Notes: generated from the sequence alone by a model not told the origin. A stretch of DNA of 64,000 nt from Acidobacteria bacterium UBA2994 (GCA_002346545.1 DEAA01000028.1:10456-74455), one strand, 5' to 3'. Counted from the first letter of the stretch, positions 51,711 through 61,004 are shown. Numbers and translations are program-made.

Positions 51711-53215
51711 GTAGCAACCAGTCAGCCCTCCCCGTCATCATCGTTCTCACGCCTCTGCTGACTTCCTTCGTGCTGCCGGTGCTCGGCTGGTGGCGGCGCG
51801 CGGCCGTCTTTCCCACCGCTCTGGCGGCGCTCGCCGTCTCTTTCGGTGCCTCGCTGGCCGCGGCCCACCGGGTCTCGACCCATGGTCCAATCCGGTACTA
51901 CATGGGCGGCTGGGAGCCCCCCTGGGGCATTGAACTCCACATCGACGGTCTCAGCGCGCTGATGCTGTTCTTGATCGGCTTTGTAACGGTGGTGGTGGGC
52001 GTGTACTCGAAGCGCAGCGTCCTGCGGGAAATTCCGAGCCGAGAGGTCCCGTTCTACAGCGTTTACCTCCTGCTTGTCGGTGGCCTGGCCGGGTTGGTCT
52101 CAACGGCCGACATGTTCAATCTCTACGTCTTCCTCGAGATCGTTTCGCTGACCAGCTATGCGCTGGTCTCGATCGGCGGCGGGCCGGCGGTGGTGTCGGC
52201 GTTCCGCTACGTGATTCTCGGCACGGTCGGAGCCGCGTTCTACCTGTTGTCGGTGGCCTACCTCTACAGCGTCACGGGCACGCTCAACATGGCGGATCTG
52301 GCCACTATCCTCCCGGCGCTCTACGACTCGAACGCCGTGCTGGTGGGCTTCGCGTTCTTCGTGATCGGTATGTCGATCAAAATGGCGCTGTTCCCGATGC
52401 ACGCGTGGCTGCCGGGCGCCTACTCGAACGCCCCGTCCGCCGTCAGCGCCCTGATCGCAGGCACGACCACGAAGGTGGCCGCCTACGTGTTGATCCGGGT
52501 CATGTTCTTCGTCTTCGAGCCGAGCTTCTCCATCGAGCAAATTCCGGTGACAGCGCTGCTCGCCTGGATGGGCGCCATCGCCATGGTTTTGGGGTCGGTG
52601 ATGGCGATCGCCCAGACCAACCTGAAGCGAATGCTCGCCTACTCGTCGGTAGCCCAGATCGGATACATCGTGCTCGGGGTGGGTCTGGCCAACACGGCCG
52701 GCTTCACCGGCAGCGTGTTGCACCTAGTCAACCACGCGGTCATGAAGGGCGGTCTCTTTCTGGTGGCCGGAGCGATCGTGTACCAAACGGGCACCCGTGA
52801 CATCCGCCAGTTCGCTCGTTTGTCAGTCACGATGCCATGGACCGCCGCCGCCTTCACGACGTTCGCGTTCGCCATGATCGGCATTCCACCGACCGGCGGG
52901 TTCTTCAGCAAGCTGTATCTGATTCTCGGAGCCATCGATGCCGGACAGTGGGTCTTCGTGTTCGTCATCGTGCTCAGCAGCGTGCTAGCGCTCGCCTATC
53001 TCATGAATGTCATCCGCTACATGTACTTCGCGACACCCGCGTCGCCAGAGCCACCGGCCGATTTGCGGAAGCCGGAGCCTGGGCAGCCCCTTCCGGCCTC
53101 AATGCTCGTGCCAATGCTCGTCACCGCGGTCGGCATCGTGCTGCTGGGGCTCTTCAACGGCGAGATCGTTGCGCGGTTCATCGACCCGGTGATACCCGCA
53201 AGCCTGGTGAGGTGA
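51707..53215 (+). CDS. mrpD: Na+/H+ antiporter subunit D (MrpD/MnhD, MbhH-like)
   Basis: 502 residues with about 14 helices, homologous to NuoM/NuoN. The conserved proton-channel Glu is present in MFNLYVFLEIVSLTSYALV, and the channel Lys in GMSIKMALFPMHAWLPGAYSNAP. SALIAGTTTKVAAYVLIR and SSVAQIGYIVLGVGLANTAG are the later broken-helix blocks. It is one of three large ND4/ND5-like subunits in this operon and probably one of three ion channels. Confidence 0.92.
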   Translation: MSSNQSALPVIIVLTPLLTSFVLPVLGWWRRAAVFPTALAALAVSFGASLAAAHRVSTHGPIRYYMGGWEPPWGIELHIDGLSALMLFLIGFVTVVVGVYSKRSVLREIPSREVPFYSVYLLLVGGLAGLVSTADMFNLYVFLEIVSLTSYALVSIGGGPAVVSAFRYVILGTVGAAFYLLSVAYLYSVTGTLNMADLATILPALYDSNAVLVGFAFFVIGMSIKMALFPMHAWLPGAYSNAPSAVSALIAGTTTKVAAYVLIRVMFFVFEPSFSIEQIPVTALLAWMGAIAMVLGSVMAIAQTNLKRMLAYSSVAQIGYIVLGVGLANTAGFTGSVLHLVNHAVMKGGLFLVAGAIVYQTGTRDIRQFARLSVTMPWTAAAFTTFAFAMIGIPPTGGFFSKLYLILGAIDAGQWVFVFVIVLSSVLALAYLMNVIRYMYFATPASPEPPADLRKPEPGQPLPASMLVPMLVTAVGIVLLGLFNGEIVARFIDPVIPASLVR

Positions 53216-53219
53216 CCCG

Positions 53220-55247
53220 GTGACGGCGCTCGCAGCTTGGACGTGTATCGTCGCCCCGTTCGCCGGCGCGGCTCTTGCGCCGGTGTTGAGCCGGGTCCAC
53301 CCAACGCTCCGCGACCTAGGCGCGGTCTTCTCGTCGGCGGTGGCGGCCGTCGCCGCGCTGAGTCTGCTGCCGCTGTTGTTTCATCCCGAGGGGCTGCCGG
53401 TCGAACAGGAACTCGCCTGGCTCGACCAACCGCTGCGGATCGGCTTCGGCATCCTCGTCGATCCCCTGAGCATCGTCCTGACGAACGTCGTGGCCGTGAT
53501 CAGCTTCGTGATCATGGTCTACTGCGTCGGCTACATGAAGGGGGACCCGGCCCGCACCCGCTTCTGGATGTGGATGAATGGATTCATCGGAAGCATGTTG
53601 CTCCTCGTTCTGTCGAGCAACCTGCTGTTCCTCTTCATCGGCTGGAAACTCGTGGGGGTGTGCAGCTACGGGCTGATCGGTTTCTACTATCAAGACCAGC
53701 GCGAGTACTGGATCGGCGGTCCAGCCCCCACCAGGTTCGTCACGCCGTCACAGGCCTGCGTGAAGGCACTCCTGGTGACCGGCGCCGGTGACATGCTGAT
53801 GCTGGGCGGCATCCTGCTGGTCTTCTTCTACGCCGGCACGCTGAACTTCCTCGAGCTCTACGCGACGGCGCCTACCTGGCTGGCAGCAATGGCTGAGGTG
53901 CCCGGCATGGTGGTGCTGGTCACGCTGCTCCTACTGGCCGGGCCACTCGGCAAGTCGGCTCAGTTCCCGTTCCACGAGTGGCTGCCGGAGGCGATGGCCG
54001 GACCCGGCCCGGTGTCGGCGCTCATCCATGCCGCTACGATGGTTAAGAGCGGCATTTACCTGGTGGCCCGGTTTGTGCCGCTGTTCTACTACGGGGCCTG
54101 GGTGGGCGGCATCGATGAGGCGGCGTGGTTCTTCCACATCACCGCCTGGGTCGGAGGATTCACGGCGCTGCTGGCCGCTACCCAGGGGCTCGTCGCACTC
54201 GAGCTCAAGAAGGTGATGGCTTACTCCACGGTGAGCCAGATCGGCTACATGCTGCTGGGGCTGGGGGTCGCGGGTCTGGTGCCCGGGCTTCTCCTGGACG
54301 GCTACACCGCAGGCATCTTTCATCTGGTGAGCCACGCACTGTTCAAGGCCTGCCTGTTCCTCTGTGCCGGCACCGTCATTCATGCCGTGCACTCAATCTA
54401 CATGACCGACATGGGGGGGCTGAGGCGCCTCCTCCCTCTGACATGGGGCTTCTCCACCGTCGCCGCCCTCTCGCTGATGGGAGTACCACCGTTCCCCGGC
54501 TTCTGGAGCAAGGATGCCGTACTCCTGGTGGCAGTCGAGGCCAGCGCCCCGCTCTTCTGGCTCAGTCTGGTAACAGCCAGCCTGACAGCGTTCTACACCG
54601 TCCGGTTCCTGGGCATGGTGTTCCATGGCGAGCGCCGCACCGAAGCCGGGCACTACGGGAACCACGCCAACGACGGGTATTTGTCGATGCGGGTTTCGTC
54701 GGGGCTGCTTGCCGTCATCATTGTCGCCGCGGGACTGGCCGGTACATCGATCGAGCATGTCCTGCATGACGCCTTCAAGACGAGTCTCGGGCTGCCTCCC
54801 GCGGCGGCGGTCGCCGGAGCGTCCGGCGACAAGGGCGAGCACTTGATGGTGCCGCTCCTGTCCGTCGTGTTCGTCCTCGTGGGCGCCATTCCAGCCTACG
54901 TGCTGTATCTGTCTAGACCGGCGCTCGTCCCGGCCCTACTCGACCGCAATCGTTGGCTGGAGGATCTGCGACAGTTCTTCTGGAACCGCTGGGGCATCGA
55001 CGGGGCATACACCCGGATTTTCGTCGACGGCACGATCCGCGTCGCGCACACTGTAGCCGGCGGCCTCGAGACCCGTCTGGACGCCTGGGTACACCGCGCC
55101 CTGCCCCAGGCTTTCACCGCCGGCGCACAGCAGCTAGTACACCGTCTCCGAGCCGACACCGAGGAGCTCGTCTACAACGTCTCCTACGTGCTTGTCCTCT
55201 TTGTACTGCTGCTGGCCTATCTGTTCCTCGGCACGGACGGAAGCTGA
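53220..55247 (+). CDS. NuoL/MrpA-like large antiporter subunit
   Basis: 675 residues, GTG start 4 nt after the mrpD stop. Length and blocks match NuoL/ND5: FGILVDPLSIVLTNVVAVISFVIMVYCVGYM, GKSAQFPFHEWLPEAMAGPGPVSALIHAATMVKSGIYLVAR, AYSTVSQIGYMLLGLGVAG and SLMGVPPFPGFWSKDAVL. At the position of the proton-channel Glu144 of E. coli NuoL (family motif WEGVG) it has Lys143 in IGWKLVGVCSYGLIGFYY. The codon is AAA, so this is not a reading ambiguity. A long C-terminal part with a lateral-helix-like segment is present. It replaces the large half of MrpA. Confidence 0.9.
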   Translation: MTALAAWTCIVAPFAGAALAPVLSRVHPTLRDLGAVFSSAVAAVAALSLLPLLFHPEGLPVEQELAWLDQPLRIGFGILVDPLSIVLTNVVAVISFVIMVYCVGYMKGDPARTRFWMWMNGFIGSMLLLVLSSNLLFLFIGWKLVGVCSYGLIGFYYQDQREYWIGGPAPTRFVTPSQACVKALLVTGAGDMLMLGGILLVFFYAGTLNFLELYATAPTWLAAMAEVPGMVVLVTLLLLAGPLGKSAQFPFHEWLPEAMAGPGPVSALIHAATMVKSGIYLVARFVPLFYYGAWVGGIDEAAWFFHITAWVGGFTALLAATQGLVALELKKVMAYSTVSQIGYMLLGLGVAGLVPGLLLDGYTAGIFHLVSHALFKACLFLCAGTVIHAVHSIYMTDMGGLRRLLPLTWGFSTVAALSLMGVPPFPGFWSKDAVLLVAVEASAPLFWLSLVTASLTAFYTVRFLGMVFHGERRTEAGHYGNHANDGYLSMRVSSGLLAVIIVAAGLAGTSIEHVLHDAFKTSLGLPPAAAVAGASGDKGEHLMVPLLSVVFVLVGAIPAYVLYLSRPALVPALLDRNRWLEDLRQFFWNRWGIDGAYTRIFVDGTIRVAHTVAGGLETRLDAWVHRALPQAFTAGAQQLVHRLRADTEELVYNVSYVLVLFVLLLAYLFLGTDGS

Positions 55248-55249
55248 CC

Positions 55250-56746
55250 ATGCCGGGTGTGCTCCTGCAGATCCTCCTGACGCCGCTGGTCGGCGCCGCC
55301 CTCACCTTTCTGTTCCGGCGGCGCGGCGGTCATCTCGTGGGATGGATTGCGTCGGCGGCCCTCCTCTACACCACAGCCCTGGTCGTGATGGTGGGGCTCG
55401 ATGTCGCCGGGGGCGCGGTCGTGGCCGAGGACTACCTTGTCATCGCCCCGGACATCCGCTTCGGGCTGCTGGCCGACGGGCTCAGTCTGCCAACCCTCGC
55501 CGTAGTGCTGCTGCTGTGCACAGCGCTCACGATCTACTCCATCCGCTACGTTGAGCACCGGGTGGAGGTGCTCTACGGAGACCTTAGCCGGGAGCAGCAG
55601 ACCGGCTATTACGCGAGGTTCTTCTGTTTGGTGCCGCTGTTTCCGGCGGGGTTCATCGGAACCATCCTGAGCACGAATCTCGTCTCGGTCTACTTCTTCA
55701 TGGAGGTGCTGACCCTCACGCTGTTCTTCCTGATGGCGTTCTTCGGCTATCGGGAGCGGGTCCGCGTCGCTTTCATTAGTCTCTCGTGGGGCATCATCGG
55801 GGCACTGCTTTTCCTCGTCGCGGCCCTCATCGTCTACAGCCAGACCGGCAGTCTCGAGATCTCGGACATCGGCGCGATGGCCGGCACGCCGTTGGTCACG
55901 CTTACCATCGGCCTGTTCCTGATCAGCCTGATGATGAAGCTGGCCGTCCTACCGTTCCACGTCTGGATGCCGTCGGTTCACGCCGAGCACCCGACCTGCA
56001 TCGCAGGCCTGCTGGCGGTCTACGCCAACCTCGCCGTCTACATCCTTATCCGGGTGACGGTAATTCCGCTGACTGAGGACTTCGCGGCGTTCGGCACGCC
56101 GCTCATGCTCGCAGCGCTCGTCACGATGGTCTACGGGTCGCTGTTAACGCTGGCCCAGACCGACATCAAGCGCCTGGCGGCCTGTTCGACCATCAGCCAA
56201 ATCGCGTACTCGGTGCTGGGGCTTGGCGCCTTGACAGCCACCGGTGTCGAAGGCGGCATGTTCTTCTTCCTCAGCCATGTGATGGGGAAGACCGTGTTCT
56301 TCTCCACCGCCGGCATCGTGGTCTACACCACCGGTGTCCGGGACATGCGGGAGATGGGGGGACTCGCTCGCAAGATGCCGATCACGGCGGGGCTTTGGGT
56401 GGCTGGCTGCATGATGCTATCGGGCTTCCCGCCGTTCAGCAGCTTCACCGCCGAGTGGATCATGTTCACCGGCATCTTCGAACGGGGCGTGGCGAGCGGC
56501 CCGCTCGGCGTCGCCATCGCCGTGGGCGGCCTGCTGGCCATTCTCCTCACCGTGGCCTATACCTTCGGTGCGGCGCGCCAGATCTTTTTCGGGCCCCTCA
56601 ATCCAGCCTTCGAGGACAAACCCTTGAAAGACCCGAAGTGGACGATGACCGTGCCGCTGATGGTCGTGGCGACGGTCTCGTTGGTGATGGGACTCTATCC
56701 GCGGGTCATCATGGACCTGCTGCATAGCGTCATCGCCGCCAACTGA
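55250..56746 (+). CDS. NuoM/MrpD-like large antiporter subunit
   Basis: 498 residues, start 2 nt after the previous stop. Blocks typical of ND4: FGLLADGLSLPTLAVVLLLCTALTIYSIRYV, LVSVYFFMEVLTLTLFFLMAFFGYRER with the channel Glu, ISLMMKLAVLPFHVWMPSVHAEHPTCIAGLLAVYANLAVYILIR and CSTISQIAYSVLGLGAL. Last gene of the operon; no hydrogenase or NuoB/C/D-type catalytic gene follows. This gives three ND4/ND5-like subunits in one operon. Confidence 0.9.
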   Translation: MPGVLLQILLTPLVGAALTFLFRRRGGHLVGWIASAALLYTTALVVMVGLDVAGGAVVAEDYLVIAPDIRFGLLADGLSLPTLAVVLLLCTALTIYSIRYVEHRVEVLYGDLSREQQTGYYARFFCLVPLFPAGFIGTILSTNLVSVYFFMEVLTLTLFFLMAFFGYRERVRVAFISLSWGIIGALLFLVAALIVYSQTGSLEISDIGAMAGTPLVTLTIGLFLISLMMKLAVLPFHVWMPSVHAEHPTCIAGLLAVYANLAVYILIRVTVIPLTEDFAAFGTPLMLAALVTMVYGSLLTLAQTDIKRLAACSTISQIAYSVLGLGALTATGVEGGMFFFLSHVMGKTVFFSTAGIVVYTTGVRDMREMGGLARKMPITAGLWVAGCMMLSGFPPFSSFTAEWIMFTGIFERGVASGPLGVAIAVGGLLAILLTVAYTFGAARQIFFGPLNPAFEDKPLKDPKWTMTVPLMVVATVSLVMGLYPRVIMDLLHSVIAAN

Positions 56747-56850
56747 CGGTCCGCGCCGAGCCGCCGGGCCCTCATTGCATTCCGCCGCTGGTGCATTGGG
56801 TGCTATCCTAGCGGGGAATCCGTAAGCGCTTTAACTCGGGAGGTTTCGAT

Positions 56851-57831
56851 ATGACCGGTTACCGTTGCGTAGCCCGGACGTTGATCTTGGTGGGAGTTGG
56901 ACTCGTGGCGATACCGGGGCTGATGACGGCCCAGGAGCCGCCGCAGACCGCGTGGGGCGCGCCAGACTTGCAGGGCGTCTGGGATTTTCGGACGCTGACG
57001 CCACTGCAGAGGCCTGAGTCGCTTGGCACTCAGGAGTTCCTGACCGCGGAAGAGGCAGCGAATCAGGAGCAGGCGGCCGTGGATCGTAACCAGGAGCTCC
57101 TGCTCGCTCCGGCCCGGCGGACCGAAGCGGGTGGGAATCTGGGCGCCTACAACAACTTCTGGATGGACCGCGGCACGACGACGGTCGACAGTCGCCGTAC
57201 GTCGCTGATTACCGATCCCCCTGACGGGCGGATTCCGCAGGTCACTGACGAAGGTCGGGAACGGTCCAGCAGGGTTGGTTCGTTCAACGTCGACGTGCCC
57301 GAGTCCTACACGGACCTGAGCAACGCTGACCGCTGCATCACAGGGTTCAATGCGGGCCCGCCCATTACGCCGGGTGGCTACAACCAGAACGTGCAGGTCT
57401 TCCAGACGCCCGATCACGTCGCGCTGATGACCGAAATGGTGCACACGGTCCGGGTGATTCCGATCAATGACCAACCCGGACTGGATGACTCCGTGCGGCA
57501 ATGGTCGGGAGATTCGCGTGGCTACTGGGACGGCGACACCCTGGTGGTGGAGAGCGAGAACTTCCTGGATCATGAGGCGTACAGCACTTGGCGCGGCTCC
57601 AGCAAGGACATGAAGCTCGTGGAGCGCTTCACGCGTCTCGACGCTGACACGCTGGTTTATGAGTTCACCGTGACCGATCCGGCCACCTGGGAAGCTTCGT
57701 GGACCGTGCAGCACGAAATGAAGCTGAATGACCTGCCGATGTTCGAGTATGCGTGCCACGAGGGCAACTACTCGATGCCGCAGATGCTTGGTGGGGCGCG
57801 CGCCCTCGAGGCACAGGAAGCCGGTCAGTAG
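56851..57831 (+). CDS. Conserved secreted protein of the TPLQRP family (copy 2)
   Basis: 326 residues, ATG 9 nt after GGGAGG. The signal peptide (ILVGVGLVAIPGLMTAQ) is followed by PPQTAWGAPDLQGVWDF and TLTPLQRPESLGTQEFLTAEEAA. The blocks YTDLSNADRCITGFNAGPP, YWDGDTLVVESENFLDH and FEYACHEGNYSMPQML align with the protein at 13750. Function unknown. It stands alone after the antiporter operon with its own terminator at 57861. Confidence 0.82.
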   Translation: MTGYRCVARTLILVGVGLVAIPGLMTAQEPPQTAWGAPDLQGVWDFRTLTPLQRPESLGTQEFLTAEEAANQEQAAVDRNQELLLAPARRTEAGGNLGAYNNFWMDRGTTTVDSRRTSLITDPPDGRIPQVTDEGRERSSRVGSFNVDVPESYTDLSNADRCITGFNAGPPITPGGYNQNVQVFQTPDHVALMTEMVHTVRVIPINDQPGLDDSVRQWSGDSRGYWDGDTLVVESENFLDHEAYSTWRGSSKDMKLVERFTRLDADTLVYEFTVTDPATWEASWTVQHEMKLNDLPMFEYACHEGNYSMPQMLGGARALEAQEAGQ

Positions 57832-57860
57832 GTTCTCGGTAACCTAGACTCGGCGCTCTT

Positions 57861-57907
57861 GAACGGGCGGCGCGGGCGGGGTGCTTCCCCGCGTGCGCCG
57901 CCCGTTC
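57861..57907 (+). terminator. Strong stem-loop terminator after the TPLQRP gene
   Basis: GAACGGGCGGCGC (57861-57873) pairs perfectly with GCGCCGCCCGTTC (57895-57907), and the inner part GGGCGGGG/CCCCGC extends the stem. The T-rich ATCTTCT follows. It lies 30 nt after the stop of the gene at 56851. Confidence 0.7.
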
Positions 57908-57927
57908 ATCTTCTGGGGAGGACGACC

Positions 57928-58258
57928 GTGGGCGTTCGTCGGTTCGCCTCGCTGTTCGCGGCGATGGCCGTGGGGTCCGTGACGCCTGGGCTGGCGGAGG
58001 CGCAGTCGGCCACGGGGGATGCGGGGAACGGAGCCTGGACGCGACCCCGCTTGAACGCCCCGAAGTCCTCGCTGGCCGGGCCGTGCTGACCGAGGCGGAG
58101 GTTGCGAGGCTGCGCTCAGCGCCCGACGGATTTTCGGCGACGCCAGAAGCGCTTTCGCGGTGACCGAGAGTGCCTTCCTGGCAGCCCCCGATGACGTCGA
58201 GGTCTACGAGGGGGTGACGAGCCCGGCACTCGGCATGGTCGCGCTCGCACTCCCGTAG
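57928..58258 (+). pseudogene. Decayed third copy of the TPLQRP secreted family
   Basis: GGGGAGGA and a GTG at 57928 open a good signal peptide (FASLFAAMAVGSVTPGLAEAQ). The frame then shifts: frame 3 from about 58038 reads DATPLERPEVLAGRAVLTEAEVARL, matching the TPLQRP...F.T.EEAA block of the intact genes at 13750 and 56851. It stops at 58163, and a further frame runs to a TAG at 58256-58258. Most of the approximately 300 codons are deleted. The upstream ribosome site is intact, which suggests recent decay. Confidence 0.6.
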
Positions 58259-58264
58259 TTGGAT

Positions 58265-58354
58265 TGGCGGAGGGAGAGGGATTCGAACCCCCGGAACGGT
58301 TTCCCGCTCAACGGTTTTCAAGACCGCCGCCTTCAACCACTCGGCCATCCCTCC
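58265..58354 (-). tRNA. tRNA-Ser (anticodon UGA)
   Basis: The 90-nt cloverleaf begins GGAGGGA and ends TCCCTCC with discriminator G and an encoded CCA. It has the D-loop GGCCGAGTGGTTGAAGG, an anticodon loop CTTGAAA with anticodon UGA at 58320-58318, the long variable arm expected of a type II tRNA-Ser, and the T-arm GGTTCGAATCC. It starts 11 nt beyond the serS stop on the same strand. Confidence 0.95.
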
Positions 58355-58365
58355 GCGGACGTGCG

Positions 58366-59655
58366 TTACGATGTGGGCTCGATGACCTCCTGGCCGCCGA
58401 GGAACGAGCGGAGCACCTCGGGGATCACAACGCTACCGTCTACCTGCTGGTAGTTCTCGAGGATCGCGATCAGAGTGCGACCCACGGCCAGCGCGGATCC
58501 GTTCAGTGTGTGGACGTGTTCCGCCTTCCCTTTGCCGTTTGGCTTGTAGCGAATCGCGGCGCGGCGGGCCTGGAACGCCTCGGTGTTGCTACAGGAGGAA
58601 ATCTCTCGGTACTTCTGCTGCCCGGGTAGCCACACCTCCAGATCGTAAGTCTTGGACGCGGCGAACCCCATGTCGCCGGTCGAGAGCACCACGGTCCGAT
58701 AGGGCAACCCGAGGCGCTCCAAGACCGTCTCCGCGTTCCCGGTGAGCCGCTCGAGCTCGTCGTGGGAGTCTTCGGGCTTCGTCAACGCCACCAGCTCCAC
58801 CTTGTTGAACTGGTGCTGACGGATCAACCCGCGGACGTCGGCCCCATAGGATCCAGCCTCACTCCGGAAACAGGGCGTGAAGGCGGTGTAGCGGACGGGA
58901 AGATCGCGACCGTCCAGGATCTCGTCGCGATGGAGGTTCGCGAGCGGGACCTCCGAGGTAGGGATCAGGTACAGGTCCCACTCCTCGCCCACCTTAAAGA
59001 GATCCTCCTCGAACTTCGGGAGCTGGCCGGTGCCGGTCAACGACGCGCTGTTCGCCAGCAGCGGCGGCGCCACTTCCGTATAACCGTGCTCGGTGGTGTG
59101 CAGTTCGAGCATGAAGTTGATTAGCGCACGTTCCAGCCGTGCTCCAGCTCCGGTAAGCACCGTGAAGCGGGCCCGCGCGAGCTTGGCGCCGCGCTCGAAA
59201 TCTATAATGCCGAGTGCCGGACCCAGATCCCAGTGCGCCTGGGGGGTGAACTCGAACGCGGGGGGTTCGCCGTGGCGCCGGACCTCGACGTTCTCCGCGG
59301 CGCTGGTTCCGACCGGCACGGTCTCGTGCGCCAGGTTCGGGAGGGTCAGGAGCACGGCCATCCGGTCTCGTTCCACCTCTTCGAGCCGCGCTTCCTCGGT
59401 GGCGATCGTCTCTGAGAACTGCTGGCCCTGCGCCAAAAGCTTGTCGGCGGGCTGCCCCTCATGCTTCGCCTTGCCAATCTGGGCACCGAGCGCCTTCTTG
59501 GCGTGACGCGCTTCTTCAAGCCGCGGAATAATCGCACGACGCTCGGCGTCCAACCGGCGGACCTCCTGCAGGCGTTCGACGAGACCATCCCCGCGGTGAC
59601 TCAGACGTGTCTCCACGTCGGAGTCGTTGTCACGAAACAGCGCCGGATCGAGCAT
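58366..59655 (-). CDS. serS: Serine--tRNA ligase
   Basis: Charges tRNA-Ser with serine. 429 residues. Residues about 1-110 form the long coiled-coil arm that holds the tRNA variable arm ([37 protein letters not shown]). The class II catalytic core follows: [42 protein letters not shown] (motif 1/2 region), [29 protein letters not shown] (motif 2) and [19 protein letters not shown] (motif 3). It is followed at once by its own substrate tRNA-Ser gene, probably on one transcript. Confidence 0.97.
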   Translation of the reverse strand: MLDPALFRDNDSDVETRLSHRGDGLVERLQEVRRLDAERRAIIPRLEEARHAKKALGAQIGKAKHEGQPADKLLAQGQQFSETIATEEARLEEVERDRMAVLLTLPNLAHETVPVGTSAAENVEVRRHGEPPAFEFTPQAHWDLGPALGIIDFERGAKLARARFTVLTGAGARLERALINFMLELHTTEHGYTEVAPPLLANSASLTGTGQLPKFEEDLFKVGEEWDLYLIPTSEVPLANLHRDEILDGRDLPVRYTAFTPCFRSEAGSYGADVRGLIRQHQFNKVELVALTKPEDSHDELERLTGNAETVLERLGLPYRTVVLSTGDMGFAASKTYDLEVWLPGQQKYREISSCSNTEAFQARRAAIRYKPNGKGKAEHVHTLNGSALAVGRTLIAILENYQQVDGSVVIPEVLRSFLGGQEVIEPTS

Positions 59656-59730
59656 GGGCTCATTCTACCCTCGGGTCCGGCTCCTTACCCCGGGGGCCAT
59701 CGCTCAGCTGGTGCAGTAACATGCGCCCCG

Positions 59731-60612
59731 ATGTCGACTCCGCCACCGATCCGAAAGGTCGTCTTCCCTGCCGCGGGTCTTGGAACCCGCATCCTGCCCG
59801 CGACGACAGTGCTTCCGAAGGAACTGCTGCCGATCGTGGACAAACCGATTATCCAGTACGGCGTGGAGGAGGCACTCGCGGCGGGGCTCCGGGACGTCAT
59901 CCTTGTGTGCAGCCCAGGCAAGACGATGGTCGAGGAGCACCTCGATCGTCATCCTGTCTTGGAGGAGGCGCTGGAGCGCCGCGGCAAGACCACGCTGCTC
60001 GACGGACTGCGAGAGGCGGTTCAACAAATCGAGCTGTCGACGGTCTTCCAGGACGAGCCACTGGGCCTCGGGCATGCCGTGCTGGTCAGCCGCGAGCTGG
60101 TCGACAACGAGCCCTTCGCCGTGATCCTGAGTGACGACGTCATCGACGCCGCGCCAAACGCGCTCGAGCAGATGCTGGCGGTCTACCAGGAGGTGGGCGG
60201 ACCCGTCTTGCTGGTCGAACGGGTCCCACACCAGGCCGTCGGGCGGTATGGCGTGATCGCAGGGACCCCGATCCGGGACGGCCTCTATCGGGTCGAAGAC
60301 CTCGTCGAAAAGCCGCCGCCCGACGCGGCACCCTCGGACCTGGCCATCATCGGTCGGTATCTGCTGACGCCGGACGTCTACACGGCACTGGCCAAGACCG
60401 GCGAAGGGTCGGGTGGCGAAATCCAACTGACCGACGGGCTGCGGCGGCTCCTCGAGGAGCGGCCGATCCACGCCGTCGAGCTGAGCGGGATCCGCCAGGA
60501 CGCCGGCAACAAGCTCGGCTACCTGCAAGCCATCCTCTACTTCGCGCAGAAGCACCCCGAGATCGGGGACGATGCGACGGACCTAATCCGGAGCATGGTC
60601 TCAAACCGCTAG
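59731..60612 (+). CDS. galU: UTP--glucose-1-phosphate uridylyltransferase
   Basis: Makes UDP-glucose from UTP and glucose-1-phosphate. 293 residues. The nucleotidyltransferase loop reads FPAAGLGTRILPATTVLPKELLPIVDKP; usual GalU proteins have a Lys after PAT (PATKAxPKE), so this motif is slightly divergent. FAVILSDDVIDA, GRYGVIAGTP and VEKPPPDAAPSDLAIIGRYLLTPDV are the other family blocks. The ATG at 59731 is preferred because upstream codons overlap the serS 5' region. It supplies the substrate of the sqdB product encoded at 10873. Divergent from serS. Confidence 0.94.
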   Translation: MSTPPPIRKVVFPAAGLGTRILPATTVLPKELLPIVDKPIIQYGVEEALAAGLRDVILVCSPGKTMVEEHLDRHPVLEEALERRGKTTLLDGLREAVQQIELSTVFQDEPLGLGHAVLVSRELVDNEPFAVILSDDVIDAAPNALEQMLAVYQEVGGPVLLVERVPHQAVGRYGVIAGTPIRDGLYRVEDLVEKPPPDAAPSDLAIIGRYLLTPDVYTALAKTGEGSGGEIQLTDGLRRLLEERPIHAVELSGIRQDAGNKLGYLQAILYFAQKHPEIGDDATDLIRSMVSNR

Positions 60613-60625
60613 GAGGCGGCCGCGC

Positions 60626-60955
60626 CTAGGTCTTGGCGGAGGCGGTTTCGGTCTTCTTGGAGGCGGAGCTCTCGGTCTTCGACGAGGAGCTCGAGTCAGA
60701 GGAGCTGCCAGAGGAATCGGAAGTCGACCCGTCGGTCGACTTCCCAGCATCGGACGCTTCCGTACCCGAGGTGCCCTTCTTCGCGTAGTCGGTCACATAC
60801 CAGCCGGTGCCCTTGAACTGGATGGCGGGAGACGAGACAAGCTTCCGCACCACGCCACCGCACGACGGGCAAGCCTCGAGGGGAGAATCCGAAAACTTCC
60901 GGATCTGCTCGAAGCGGTGACCGCACGCGTCGCACTGGTATTCGTACAGTGGCAT
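60626..60955 (-). CDS. FmdB-type zinc ribbon protein with low-complexity tail
   Basis: 109 residues. The N-terminal 40 form the FmdB regulatory zinc ribbon: MPLYEYQCDACGHRFEQIRKF, then CPSCGGVVRKLVSSPAIQF (four Cys). The remainder is a Ser/Lys/Thr-rich tail (STSDSSGSSSDSSSSSKTES), low complexity. The ATG at 60955 directly opens the conserved MPLYEY; an upstream one at 60973 adds six residues. Function of the family is regulatory or unknown. It is convergent with galU. Confidence 0.86.
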   Translation of the reverse strand: MPLYEYQCDACGHRFEQIRKFSDSPLEACPSCGGVVRKLVSSPAIQFKGTGWYVTDYAKKGTSGTEASDAGKSTDGSTSDSSGSSSDSSSSSKTESSASKKTETASAKT

Positions 60956-61004
60956 CGGTATCGTCCCAGCCAATCCCTGATGCTAGCGGGTCGGCTGCGG
61001 AGCG

